Assembly (NCBI GenBank): GCA_910578425.1 | Contig: CAJTQX010000056.1 | Coordinates: 1 to 11,787 of the forward strand | Reading direction: 5' to 3' | Source: an uncultured Anaerotignum sp. | GTDB taxonomy: Bacteria; Bacillota; Clostridia; Lachnospirales; Anaerotignaceae | Length of the DNA stretch: 11,787 nt | In this document: piece by piece, positions 1-6,330 of the stretch | Numbering within the stretch: position 1 is the stretch's first letter | Layout of the letters: each line of letters opens with the position of its first letter | The notes under the pieces: model-generated | Told to the model about the DNA's origin: nothing | The model's database searches: none | The model's input: only the letters and a program-made list of their open reading frames with translations | Made by a program: the position numbers and the translations under genes

Positions 1-54
1 ACTTTATTGTAATGGATGGTGCATTTGTGTGTCCACTTTTTTAGTATAGCTCCA
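1..54 (-). mobile_element. Terminus of an IS3-type insertion sequence (partial, runs off the left edge)
   Basis: Read on the minus strand from 54 leftward, the sequence opens TGGAGCTATAC, then an A-rich run, then AGTGGACAC. IS3-family ends start 5'-TG, end CA-3', and commonly carry an A-run followed by GTGGACA or GTTAGACA about 12-25 bases in. The boundary at 54 also fits the point where the transposase reading frame to its right stops looking like transposase. The rest of the element lies outside the window, so neither its orientation nor its transposase can be seen. It could instead be ordinary sequence that happens to resemble an IS end. Confidence 0.5.
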
Positions 55-219
55 AAATGAATTTATGTGCAGATTGAAGGACAAGTAAATCAGATTGGAG
101 AAAGAGAGTTTTCCCGAACGTGTAAAAGCATTAACGATGCGATGATTTGCCATGAAATCATCCGATGTAATAAGTTCATTGAAACACTGTAAAATAGATG
201 TCAAAGGTCTTGTATTCAT
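4..219 (-). pseudogene. Truncated N-terminus of an IS4-type (DDE) transposase
   Basis: The minus-strand frame starts at ATG 219-217 with a good ribosome binding site, GAGGTG (230-225), five bases before it. It encodes 71 residues. Residues 1-55 resemble the start of IS4-family transposases of Firmicutes: an N-terminal helix, then an 'AFTR..KLSFSNLIYL' block like the usual 'AFTRNRKLPF..LI' segment. Family members are normally several hundred residues with a DDE catalytic core, none of which is present. From about residue 56 (position 54) the frame runs into the putative IS3-type terminus and stops at 4-6. This looks like one IS inserted into another, leaving a dead fragment. The family assignment rests on a short segment. 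Confidence 0.6.
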
Positions 220-266
220 AAAAGCACCTCGTATTGAAAATATGATTAATGCGAGACAACATTTTT

Positions 267-280
267 TGACCGTTTTGTCA
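267..280. promoter_or_regulatory. Putative operator dyad, copy 1 (TGAC-N6-GTCA)
   Basis: TTGAC at 266-270 and GTCAA at 277-281 form a perfect 5-bp dyad around a 6-base spacer. The TTGACC at 266-271 could also serve as a -35 box. A second dyad with the same TGAC-N6-GTCA core occurs at 325-338. The protein that would bind is unknown, and the site could belong to the IS4-type remnant. Confidence 0.35.
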
Positions 281-324
281 AGTGTTTTTTATGAATTTTT
301 TCATCTTTATTGATATTTTTGAGC

Positions 325-338
325 TGACGACATTGTCA
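325..338. promoter_or_regulatory. Putative operator dyad, copy 2 (TGAC-N6-GTCA)
   Basis: TGAC (325-328) and GTCA (335-338) are separated by six bases, the same architecture as the dyad at 267-280 and exactly 58 bases downstream of it. A further TTGTC follows at 341-345. The matching spacer length in both copies is what makes these candidates for binding sites of one dimeric regulator. Confidence 0.35.
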
Positions 339-528
339 GATTGTCGTGTGGCTGCTCATTATGGAAATGGTTGAATGTGATAATAAAAATGAAATTATAT
401 TTCTTTATGTATTGGAGATATACTCTATAAGAATAGAAAATATATGATAAAACATCTATATTTTGGCATGTATCGAATATCTGCAAAATATGTAAAAAAA
501 GGAATTGTTTTTTTGTGTATGTTTGTTA

Positions 529-557
529 TTGAAATAATATTTCTTATATGATATATT
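529..557 (+). promoter_or_regulatory. Predicted sigma-A-type promoter of the cluster
   Basis: TTGAAA (529-534) and TATATT (552-557) are separated by 17 bases. Each hexamer matches the consensus at five of six positions. Transcription would start near 563-565, giving a leader of about 50 bases before the ATG at 615. AT-rich DNA yields chance matches, but the spacing and position are right. Confidence 0.5.
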
Positions 558-614
558 TATTTCATAAATAAAATTTGAAATTAAAAAAATATTTCTTGAT
601 GGAAGGGGTGTGCT

Positions 615-2030
615 ATGAACGATTTTATGTTCCAAATGATACGATGCGAATTGGAAGACGTCGTTGGAAGGGAGAATGTTTCTACGACGGAAAGCGATAA
701 AATTAGCCATAGTATTGACTATTTCTGGCTTTCCCGACTATGGGAGGATCGGAGTCGCCTGATGCCGATGGCAGATGTTATCGTATATCCTGCAAGTGCA
801 GAAGAAGTCAGCAAAATTTTATTGATTGCCGATTATTATAAAATACCGGTGTTCCCATGGGGGGGAGGCGCAGGTTCGCAGGGAGGGGCGTTGCCCATAA
901 AAGGCGGCATTTTACTGGATATGAAGCGAATGGATAAGGTCATTGATTTTGACGAAAAATCCATGACAATAACGGCGGAAGCAGGAATCAATTTCATGCA
1001 GCTGGAATGGTTTGCAAATGAGAAGGGATATTCCCTGATGCATTACCCCAGTTCGCTGACATGCAGCACGCTTGGCGGCTTTCTGGCTCACAATGGCATT
1101 GGTGTTTTGTCTACGAAATATGGAAAGATTGACGATATGTGCCTCAATGTTGAGATGGCAGTGCCAGGCGGCAGGATCATGAAATCTGCGCCTGTGCCGA
1201 AGCATTCATCCGGCCCAAGTATCCTGCATATGTTTATTGGCTCAGAGGGGACGTTGGGCGTGATTACACAAGCAACAATGAAACTTTTTAAACGCCCGGA
1301 GGTGCGAAAATTCAGGGCGTTCCTGTTCAAAGATGTGCCGACAGGACTTGCGTTTGGCAGGGACTTGCAGCAGAAATTTAAGCCCTCCATTATGCGACTT
1401 TATAATGAGGAAGAAACGAAATCTATCATCAAAGGAATACTCGGAGTGGAAAAAGAAGGCGCATTTATGAATATCGCCGTTGAAGGCAATGCCGAGATTG
1501 TCGAGATTGAGGAGCGAATTGCACTGGAAATGTGCAAAGAACGCGGCGGCGTGGATTTGGGTTCTGATTATGGCGAGAAGTGGTGGGACAGCAGAGTGAC
1601 ATTTTTCTATCCGGATCATGCGCTGGATCTGCCGAAAATGTTTGGCACGCTGGATACGGTTTCTACCTACACGAACATTGAAAAAATATATTGGGCATTG
1701 AAGGAAACCATTGAAGCGTTTGAAGGCGTACGGTTTATTGCGCATTTTTCGCATTGGTACGAATGGGGCGTAATGGTTTATGACAGATTTATTATTGATA
1801 ATCCGCCGGAAGATCCGGAAGAAGCGATGCGCCTGCATAACCAGATTTGGAATGCGGGCATACGGGCGATTTTAGAAAACGGAGGCATGGTAAACGACCA
1901 TCACGGTGTTGGGCTGAAGCTTGGCAGGTTCATGAAAGAGCAGTATGGGGAAAATATGTCCCTGTTCCGGGCACTGAAAAAAGAACTGGATCCGAATGGG
2001 ATTATGAACCCGTTTAAACTGGGGCTATAA
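615..2030 (+). CDS. FAD-linked oxidoreductase, GlcD / alkyl-DHAP-synthase-like (VAO/PCMH fold)
   Basis: A 471-residue soluble flavoprotein likely to oxidise a hydroxy acid or similar substrate. The FAD-binding domain covers roughly residues 50-225. It includes the Gly-rich pyrophosphate loop at 82-91 (WGGGAGSQGG), the 'LGG' turn near 153-155 and the GSEGTLGVIT segment at 209-218. The C-terminal FAD-oxidase domain ends with NDHHGVG (His429, His430) and 'LDPNGIMNP', a tail seen in GlcD and alkyl-dihydroxyacetonephosphate synthases. The start at 615 is preceded by GGAAGGGG (601-608) with a six-base spacer. It lies 13 bases ahead of an Fe-S protein gene, as in glycolate and lactate oxidase operons, and etfB/etfA sit at the far end of the cluster. 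Its substrate cannot be read from sequence; ether-lipid synthesis is unlikely given the catabolic neighbours. Confidence 0.85.
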   Translation: MNDFMFQMIRCELEDVVGRENVSTTESDKISHSIDYFWLSRLWEDRSRLMPMADVIVYPASAEEVSKILLIADYYKIPVFPWGGGAGSQGGALPIKGGILLDMKRMDKVIDFDEKSMTITAEAGINFMQLEWFANEKGYSLMHYPSSLTCSTLGGFLAHNGIGVLSTKYGKIDDMCLNVEMAVPGGRIMKSAPVPKHSSGPSILHMFIGSEGTLGVITQATMKLFKRPEVRKFRAFLFKDVPTGLAFGRDLQQKFKPSIMRLYNEEETKSIIKGILGVEKEGAFMNIAVEGNAEIVEIEERIALEMCKERGGVDLGSDYGEKWWDSRVTFFYPDHALDLPKMFGTLDTVSTYTNIEKIYWALKETIEAFEGVRFIAHFSHWYEWGVMVYDRFIIDNPPEDPEEAMRLHNQIWNAGIRAILENGGMVNDHHGVGLKLGRFMKEQYGENMSLFRALKKELDPNGIMNPFKLGL

Positions 2031-2043
2031 AGGAGGGGAAGAA

Positions 2044-3096
2044 ATGTTATCCGGAAAGGCATTAGATATAATCAGGGCGTGCCGTTTTTGCTGGATGTGC
2101 CGCCACCTTTGCCCGGTAGGGCTGGCAACAGGCAGGGAAGTAAATACGCCGCGCGCAAAGGCACTTCTGCTGGATATGGAGCAGAAGGGAAGCAGCGCGA
2201 TGCAGGAATATGCGGAGGATATGTTCCACTGCTGCCTGTGCGCTTCCTGTGCGGAAAACTGTGAAACAGGCTATGACCCGACTGTGTTTATCAGGGAGGC
2301 AAGGCGGAAAATCACTGCGCATGGACTTGCGCCGCAGGCAGTTGCGGCATTGATTGAACAATACATAGCGGAGGAAGGGTCGCCCGCAAGCGCGGAGCAG
2401 GCAGAACTTTTGCTTTATAGCGGCGCGCAGGATACGGAGGCTGGCCGGGAGATGCAAAAGGCTTTTGGCAGCCTTCTGGAAAAAGCAGGGATTGCTTATA
2501 TGACTTGGGAAAAAGAGCCGCCGGATGGGAATAGGCTTTATGACCTGATTGGAGAAACGGCTGAGGTACGGCAGACTGCACAAAAATGCTGGGAGGGAAT
2601 CTGCGCCAGCGGTGCGAAACGGGTAGTTGTGCTGAACCCATCATCTGCGCGTATGTTCCGACAGGAATACCCCCTTTGGGGACTGAAAATTCCGGCGGAA
2701 ATTGTAACAGCTACTTCCTTTGCGGCGGAACTGCTGCATGAGGGCAGGCTGCATATAAAGAAGACAGACGGCAAGGCAGCATATCACGATCCCTGCCGCC
2801 TTGCAAGGGATTTGGAGGAAACGGAACCGGCCAGAGAGCTGATTCGGGCGATGGGCTATGAGTTATGTGAAATGATACAAAGCGGAAAGCTGACAAAATG
2901 CTGTGGCGGCGTTGTACTGGACGCACACTCGCCGGATATATCGAAGCTGACGGCAGAAAGCCGACTTTCTGATGCGGAACGGATTGGAGCAGGAATGCTG
3001 ATTACGGCTTGTCCGGGCTGTACTTCTGTTCTGAAAAAGGGAGCAGGAAAAGTGGAGGTGAAAAATCTTTTTGTATTGATGGACGAGCATACTTGA
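2044..3096 (+). CDS. (Fe-S)-binding protein, GlcF / HdrD-like
   Basis: A 350-residue electron-transfer subunit, probably the partner of the preceding FAD enzyme. Two [4Fe-4S] motifs are visible: Cys13, 16, 19, 23 (ending CP) and Cys63, 66, 69, 73. A CCG (cysteine-rich) domain follows, with Cys251 in 'YHDPC', Cys286-Cys287 in 'CCGG', and Cys323/Cys326 in 'CPGC'. GlcF and HdrD-type proteins usually carry two CCG repeats. Here the first is degenerate: at 198-201 the expected C-P-x-C reads N-P-S-S, although the following 'FRQEYP' context is kept. No membrane segment is seen, so it is cytoplasmic. AAAGGAGGGG just upstream makes the start secure. Electrons probably pass from the flavoprotein through this subunit toward EtfBA (inference). 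Confidence 0.85.
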   Translation: MLSGKALDIIRACRFCWMCRHLCPVGLATGREVNTPRAKALLLDMEQKGSSAMQEYAEDMFHCCLCASCAENCETGYDPTVFIREARRKITAHGLAPQAVAALIEQYIAEEGSPASAEQAELLLYSGAQDTEAGREMQKAFGSLLEKAGIAYMTWEKEPPDGNRLYDLIGETAEVRQTAQKCWEGICASGAKRVVVLNPSSARMFRQEYPLWGLKIPAEIVTATSFAAELLHEGRLHIKKTDGKAAYHDPCRLARDLEETEPARELIRAMGYELCEMIQSGKLTKCCGGVVLDAHSPDISKLTAESRLSDAERIGAGMLITACPGCTSVLKKGAGKVEVKNLFVLMDEHT

Positions 3097-3296
3097 TGGG
3101 AAACGAACAGGCCGGACAATCTGCAAAAGAAAGAATGCGGCGCATGGGCAGAAATGCATGAAAGCGGGAAAAGCAAATAAGAATTTCCCGGTTTCTGATA
3201 GATACAAAACGGCCATACGGACAATATGCCTGTGTATTTCTATGAAAGCATGAGAATGATATGCAGATATTCCGGGAAAACGGAGGAGGGAATACG
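3097..3296. other. 200-base gap between the redox pair and the TRAP transporter
   Basis: It contains a perfect 7-bp inverted repeat, CGGGAAA (3165-3171) and TTTCCCG (3184-3190), with a 12-base loop and no T-run after it, so it is not a classic terminator. A 21-codon frame starts at 3096, overlapping the previous stop as TGATG, and ends at 3161. It has no recognisable product. No convincing promoter was found. Confidence 0.4.
3282..3290 (+). promoter_or_regulatory. Ribosome binding site fixing the dctP start
   Basis: GGAGGAGGG ends six bases before ATG 3297. The alternative ATG at 3261 has no comparable site and would put a charged extension ahead of the signal peptide. Confidence 0.75.
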
Positions 3297-4340
3297 ATGA
3301 AAAAGAATTTGAAAAAATGGGCTGCGCTTACAATGGCAGCGGCTCTGGCGGCAACAGCGACAGCCTGTACAAGAGGCGGCAACAGCGGACAGACAGCGGA
3401 GGAGGGCGGCGAAGCCATAGAGCTGAAGCTGGCACATATTTATTCAACAAACAGTAATGAGGATCAGTATTTCCGGGAATTTAAGGAAAGGGTAGAGGAA
3501 CGGACCGAAGGAGCGGTAAAGATCAGTATTTTCCCGAACAGCCAGCTTGGTTCCGAGGCAGAAACCATGCAGCAGGTGGTGCTGGGGACGGTTGACATTG
3601 CTTTTGGAGAAGGTTCGTCATGGGCGAATGCTGTAAATAAGGCGGAGCTGGGCGTATTTGGCCTGCCGTATCTTTGTTCCGATTTAGATGGACAGGCTGC
3701 GATTATGCGGGAAATCATTCCGGTCGAAGGAACGGAAATGATGGTTCCGACAGGCATCCGCCCTCTGTTTTCCTTTTCCGGCTCTATCCGGCATGCGATT
3801 TTGAAAACGAAGCCCATTTATACATTGGAGGACTGCAAAGGTGTGAAGATCAGGGTGCCGGAGGTTACGCTGTTTGTGGACACGTGGAAGAATCTGGGCG
3901 CGAATCCGACAACGACGCCATGGAGCGATGTATATACTGCAATTTCACAGGGCGTTGTAGACGGAGCGGAAGTGGACGCCTGCACCATTGTTGACTCCAA
4001 CCTTCAGGAAGTGACAAAATATTATTCTAAGACCGGCCACATCAGTACAATCAATATTGCGGCAATCAATGAGGATAAATGGCAGAGCATTCCGGAAGAA
4101 TATCAGCAAATCCTTTTGGACGTCGGCGCAGAAGTGCAGGAGGAACAGATTAAGGCGCGTAAAGTGGCGGATGACGATGCCATTGCCGTTATGGAAGCGG
4201 CTGGGGTTGTGGTAAATGAACTGGACGACGGTGAATATGAAAAAATGGCTGCGGCACAGCAGCCCATGTATGACCAATATGCAGAAGATTATGGCCTTGG
4301 AGAGCTGATCCGGAAATTGCAGGAGGTTTCTGCGAAGTAA
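3297..4340 (+). CDS. dctP: TRAP transporter solute-binding lipoprotein (DctP family)
   Basis: The extracytoplasmic substrate-binding component of a TRAP transporter, 347 residues. I choose ATG 3297 rather than the in-frame ATG at 3261 because GGAGGAGGG (3282-3290) lies six bases before it and because it begins a proper signal peptide: MKKNLKK, a hydrophobic stretch, then ATAC with Cys24 as the likely lipidated residue. The mature protein shows the DctP pattern: 'LKLAHIYS' at the domain start, 'FPNSQLGSE' and 'VDIAFGEGS' in lobe one, then 'KGVKIRVPE'. Arg186 (precursor numbering) in that last motif is the family's carboxylate-binding arginine. This implies a carboxylated substrate but does not identify it. 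The two membrane subunits follow directly. Confidence 0.93.
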   Translation: MKKNLKKWAALTMAAALAATATACTRGGNSGQTAEEGGEAIELKLAHIYSTNSNEDQYFREFKERVEERTEGAVKISIFPNSQLGSEAETMQQVVLGTVDIAFGEGSSWANAVNKAELGVFGLPYLCSDLDGQAAIMREIIPVEGTEMMVPTGIRPLFSFSGSIRHAILKTKPIYTLEDCKGVKIRVPEVTLFVDTWKNLGANPTTTPWSDVYTAISQGVVDGAEVDACTIVDSNLQEVTKYYSKTGHISTINIAAINEDKWQSIPEEYQQILLDVGAEVQEEQIKARKVADDDAIAVMEAAGVVVNELDDGEYEKMAAAQQPMYDQYAEDYGLGELIRKLQEVSAK

Positions 4341-4380
4341 AACGGCAGAAAATACAGGGGAGGACATGACGGTACAGAGA

Positions 4381-4394
4381 GCGTCATAAGACGC
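4381..4394 (+). other. Small hairpin between dctP and dctQ
   Basis: GCGTC (4381-4385) and GACGC (4390-4394) form a 5-bp stem with an ATAA loop, in the 81-base gap after dctP. A partial attenuator or RNA-stabilising stem here would let the binding protein be made in excess over the membrane subunits, as is common for binding-protein operons. There is no T-run, so this is weak. Confidence 0.3.
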
Positions 4395-4421
4395 CCTTAT
4401 TCTGATAAAGGAGGTGCTTGC

Positions 4422-4919
4422 ATGGCATTGCTGAGAAAGCTGGACAGGCTGCTGACAGATATCCAGACATACGTTTGTGCGGTTTTGCTGGCGGTGATTA
4501 TTATTATTGGCGCAGCGAATGTATTTTGCAGATACATTATGAACGATTCCCTGACATGGGCGGAGGAAGCGATGCGGTTTTTGTGCATTTGGATGGTATT
4601 CATTGGTTCTTCTTTGACAATCCGCGTGGATGGGCACGTATCGATCGATCTGTTGCAGAGTGTTCTGAAAAATTCAAAAATAAAATTTGTTTTATATGTT
4701 GTGACAAGGCTTGTGGCAGCTTCTTTCCTGATCGTGTTGCTGCCGGCATCTATCGTGCTTGTGCAGAGGATGGGCAATTCATATTCTTCCGCAGTGGGGA
4801 TTCCGTATTCCATCGTTTATCTGTCTTTCCCTGTTGGTGCGGTTTCTATGCTGCTTTCCTTTGCCAGCGCAGTCCCGCAGCACGCAAAGCAGATAAAAGA
4901 CGGAGGTGAAAAGGCATGA
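4422..4919 (+). CDS. dctQ: TRAP transporter small permease subunit (DctQ family)
   Basis: A 165-residue membrane protein, the usual length for the family. Four hydrophobic segments are visible at about residues 17-36, 48-67, 88-113 and 130-150. Between the first two lies the 'NDSLTWAEEAMRF' segment, matching the DctQ pattern of polar residues followed by 'EE..R'. The start is set by AAAGGAGGTG (4407-4416), five bases upstream. The gene overlaps the next by four bases (ATGA at 4916-4919), so the two membrane subunits are translationally coupled. A long frame in another register across the same DNA is a shadow. Confidence 0.92.
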   Translation: MALLRKLDRLLTDIQTYVCAVLLAVIIIIGAANVFCRYIMNDSLTWAEEAMRFLCIWMVFIGSSLTIRVDGHVSIDLLQSVLKNSKIKFVLYVVTRLVAASFLIVLLPASIVLVQRMGNSYSSAVGIPYSIVYLSFPVGAVSMLLSFASAVPQHAKQIKDGGEKA

Positions 4920-6199
4920 TTCCGATTGTTGTTGTTTCCCTGATTATTATGATTATTCTTGGGGTGCCTATTTGCTTCGCTGTTGGCCTTCCCGGGTTTT
5001 TGGGCATTTATTTTGGCAGCAATGTGGATTTATTCATTGTTGTGCAGAGGTTTATCAGTGGGATCAACTCCTTTTCCCTGATGGCGGTGCCTTTGTTTAT
5101 TCTGGGCGGCGCGATTATGGATAAATCCGGTATTTCAAAGAGAATCGTTGGTTTTGCGGCGGCACTGTTTTCATGGGTGAGAGGCGGCCTGAGCATTTGC
5201 TGCGTTGCGGCGAATATGATTTTTGCGGGTATTTCCGGATCTGGCGCGGCTGCAGTCAGCGCGATTGGCGGCATTACTGCGCCGGCGATGAAAGAAAAAG
5301 GGTATAAGCCGGGCTTTGTAGCGGCACTGATTGGCGGGGCAGGTTCTTTGGGACCGGTTATCCCGCCAAGCGTGGATATGATCGTTTTTGCCTCCATTAC
5401 GGGTCTGTCGGTCGGCAGGATGTTTATGGGCGGCATTCTGCCGGGGCTGTTGATTGGGCTTTGCCTGATGGTATTCTGCTATATTTATGCAAGAAAAAAC
5501 GATATTGATTATGGCGGGAAATTCGAGACAAAGAAGGTTTTGTTTGCCCTGCGGGAATCCATATGGGGACTGATTATGCCGTTTATCGTGATTGGCGGCG
5601 TGATCGGTGGTATTTTTACGGCGACAGAGGCTGGCGTCATTGCCTGTGTTTATGGCCTGATTATTGGTGCGTTTGTGTATAAAGAATTAAAATGGAAGGA
5701 TATTATCCCGCTGTTCAAAAAAGCGACGGAAAACATCTGCCAGGTAATGATGATTATCGGCGCGTCTACCATTTACGGCTATATTTTTTCTTTGGCAAAT
5801 GTTGGGGATACCATTTGCAATTTCATCCTTTCTCTGAGCAGCAGTACGACAATGATTATGCTGCTGACTGCCGGATTTATGGTGTTTATCGGCTGCTTTA
5901 TGGAGAGTTTGGCAGCGATGCCGATCATCCTGCCAATCGTATACCCTTTGCTGCAAAGTATGGGGGCGAATATGACGCAGTTTGGCGTAATGTTCTGCCT
6001 GTGTACGGTATTGGGTGGTTTGACGCCCCCCGTAGGGATTTACCTGTTCCTCTCTATGTCGATTGCAAAAGCGAAAATACAGGAAATTGTACCATATCTG
6101 CTGGTTGTGGTCGGAATCATCATTGTGACGATTATAACCGCGGCGTTTGTGCCAGGGCTGACTTCCTTCCTGCCGGATCTGTTTATGGGAGAGGTGTAG
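4916..6199 (+). CDS. dctM: TRAP transporter large permease subunit (DctM family)
   Basis: A 427-residue, highly hydrophobic protein of normal family length with a dozen or so membrane segments. It forms the transport channel that drives uptake with an ion gradient rather than ATP. Two family signatures are clear: 'GPVIPPS' at residues 146-152 and 'LTPPVG' at 369-374, the paired re-entrant motifs of the DctM/IT superfamily. Early loops such as 'SGSGAAAVSAIGG' are also typical. GGAGGTG (4902-4908) precedes the start by seven bases, inside the end of dctQ. The stop codon TAG (6197-6199) overlaps the left arm of the structured repeat described at 6198-6285. Confidence 0.95.
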   Translation: MIPIVVVSLIIMIILGVPICFAVGLPGFLGIYFGSNVDLFIVVQRFISGINSFSLMAVPLFILGGAIMDKSGISKRIVGFAAALFSWVRGGLSICCVAANMIFAGISGSGAAAVSAIGGITAPAMKEKGYKPGFVAALIGGAGSLGPVIPPSVDMIVFASITGLSVGRMFMGGILPGLLIGLCLMVFCYIYARKNDIDYGGKFETKKVLFALRESIWGLIMPFIVIGGVIGGIFTATEAGVIACVYGLIIGAFVYKELKWKDIIPLFKKATENICQVMMIIGASTIYGYIFSLANVGDTICNFILSLSSSTTMIMLLTAGFMVFIGCFMESLAAMPIILPIVYPLLQSMGANMTQFGVMFCLCTVLGGLTPPVGIYLFLSMSIAKAKIQEIVPYLLVVVGIIIVTIITAAFVPGLTSFLPDLFMGEV

Positions 6200-6285
6200 G
6201 CAGTGTCGTCACAAGTGTCTGCATACGCCTTTCCGGCAAAATTATACTCGAAAATACGTATACATGACTCATGGCGACACTGCCT
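6198..6285 (+). repeat. 88-base nested inverted repeat in the dctM-aminotransferase gap
   Basis: AGGCAGTGTCGTCA (6198-6211) pairs with TGGCGACACTGCCT (6272-6285): 14 pairs with one G-U, and 11 outer pairs perfect. Inside, TGCATACG (6220-6227) pairs with CGTATACA (6257-6264) with one mismatch. A TATACT hexamer (6243-6248) sits in the inner loop but has no good -35. No T-run follows. It separates the transporter genes from the enzyme genes and could be an RNA-processing or stabilising element, a regulatory RNA or a miniature mobile element. Confidence 0.6.
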
Positions 6286-6330
6286 GAGGCCCGGCGTTAA
6301 AGAAAAAACCAATATGAGGAGGAGACGTGC

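Larger units (their letters stand above)
220..614. promoter_or_regulatory. Gene-free AT-rich leader upstream of the catabolic cluster
   Basis: About 395 bases without a convincing gene, clearly richer in A and T than the genes to the right. It holds the transposase ribosome binding site (225-230, minus strand), two TGAC-N6-GTCA dyads (267-280 and 325-338), a 6-bp inverted repeat ACGACA/TGTCGT (327-332 and 342-347) and the promoter described separately (529-557). Part of the left half may still be the end of the IS4-type element, whose outer boundary I could not place. No regulator gene is present in the window. Confidence 0.5.

Noticed and set aside
463..484. TTGGCAT...CTGC resembling a sigma-54 (-24/-12) promoter
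   Set aside because: The GG (465-466) and GC (483-484) are 16 bases apart, whereas sigma-54 promoters need 10.
456..710. 84-codon minus-strand frame across the promoter and start of the first gene
   Set aside because: It spans AT-rich non-coding DNA and the start of a real gene, and its translation looks like random AT-rich sequence.
1242..1838. 198-codon minus-strand frame within the FAD oxidoreductase gene
   Set aside because: Antisense shadow of a well-conserved gene, with low-complexity composition and no recognisable motif.
3165..3190. Rho-independent terminator after the Fe-S gene
   Set aside because: Only a 7-bp stem with a 12-base loop and no following T-run.
3261..3296. Upstream in-frame start for the TRAP binding protein
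   Set aside because: No ribosome binding site there, and it would add twelve mostly polar residues before a clear lipoprotein signal peptide; GGAGGAGGG serves ATG 3297.
4418..4909. 163-codon frame overlapping dctQ in another register
   Set aside because: Its translation is Cys/Arg-rich and non-hydrophobic with no family resemblance; the dctQ frame has four membrane segments and the ribosome binding site.
5692..6267. 191-codon plus-strand frame over the end of dctM
   Set aside because: It runs out of frame through a conserved DctM region and has no family resemblance.
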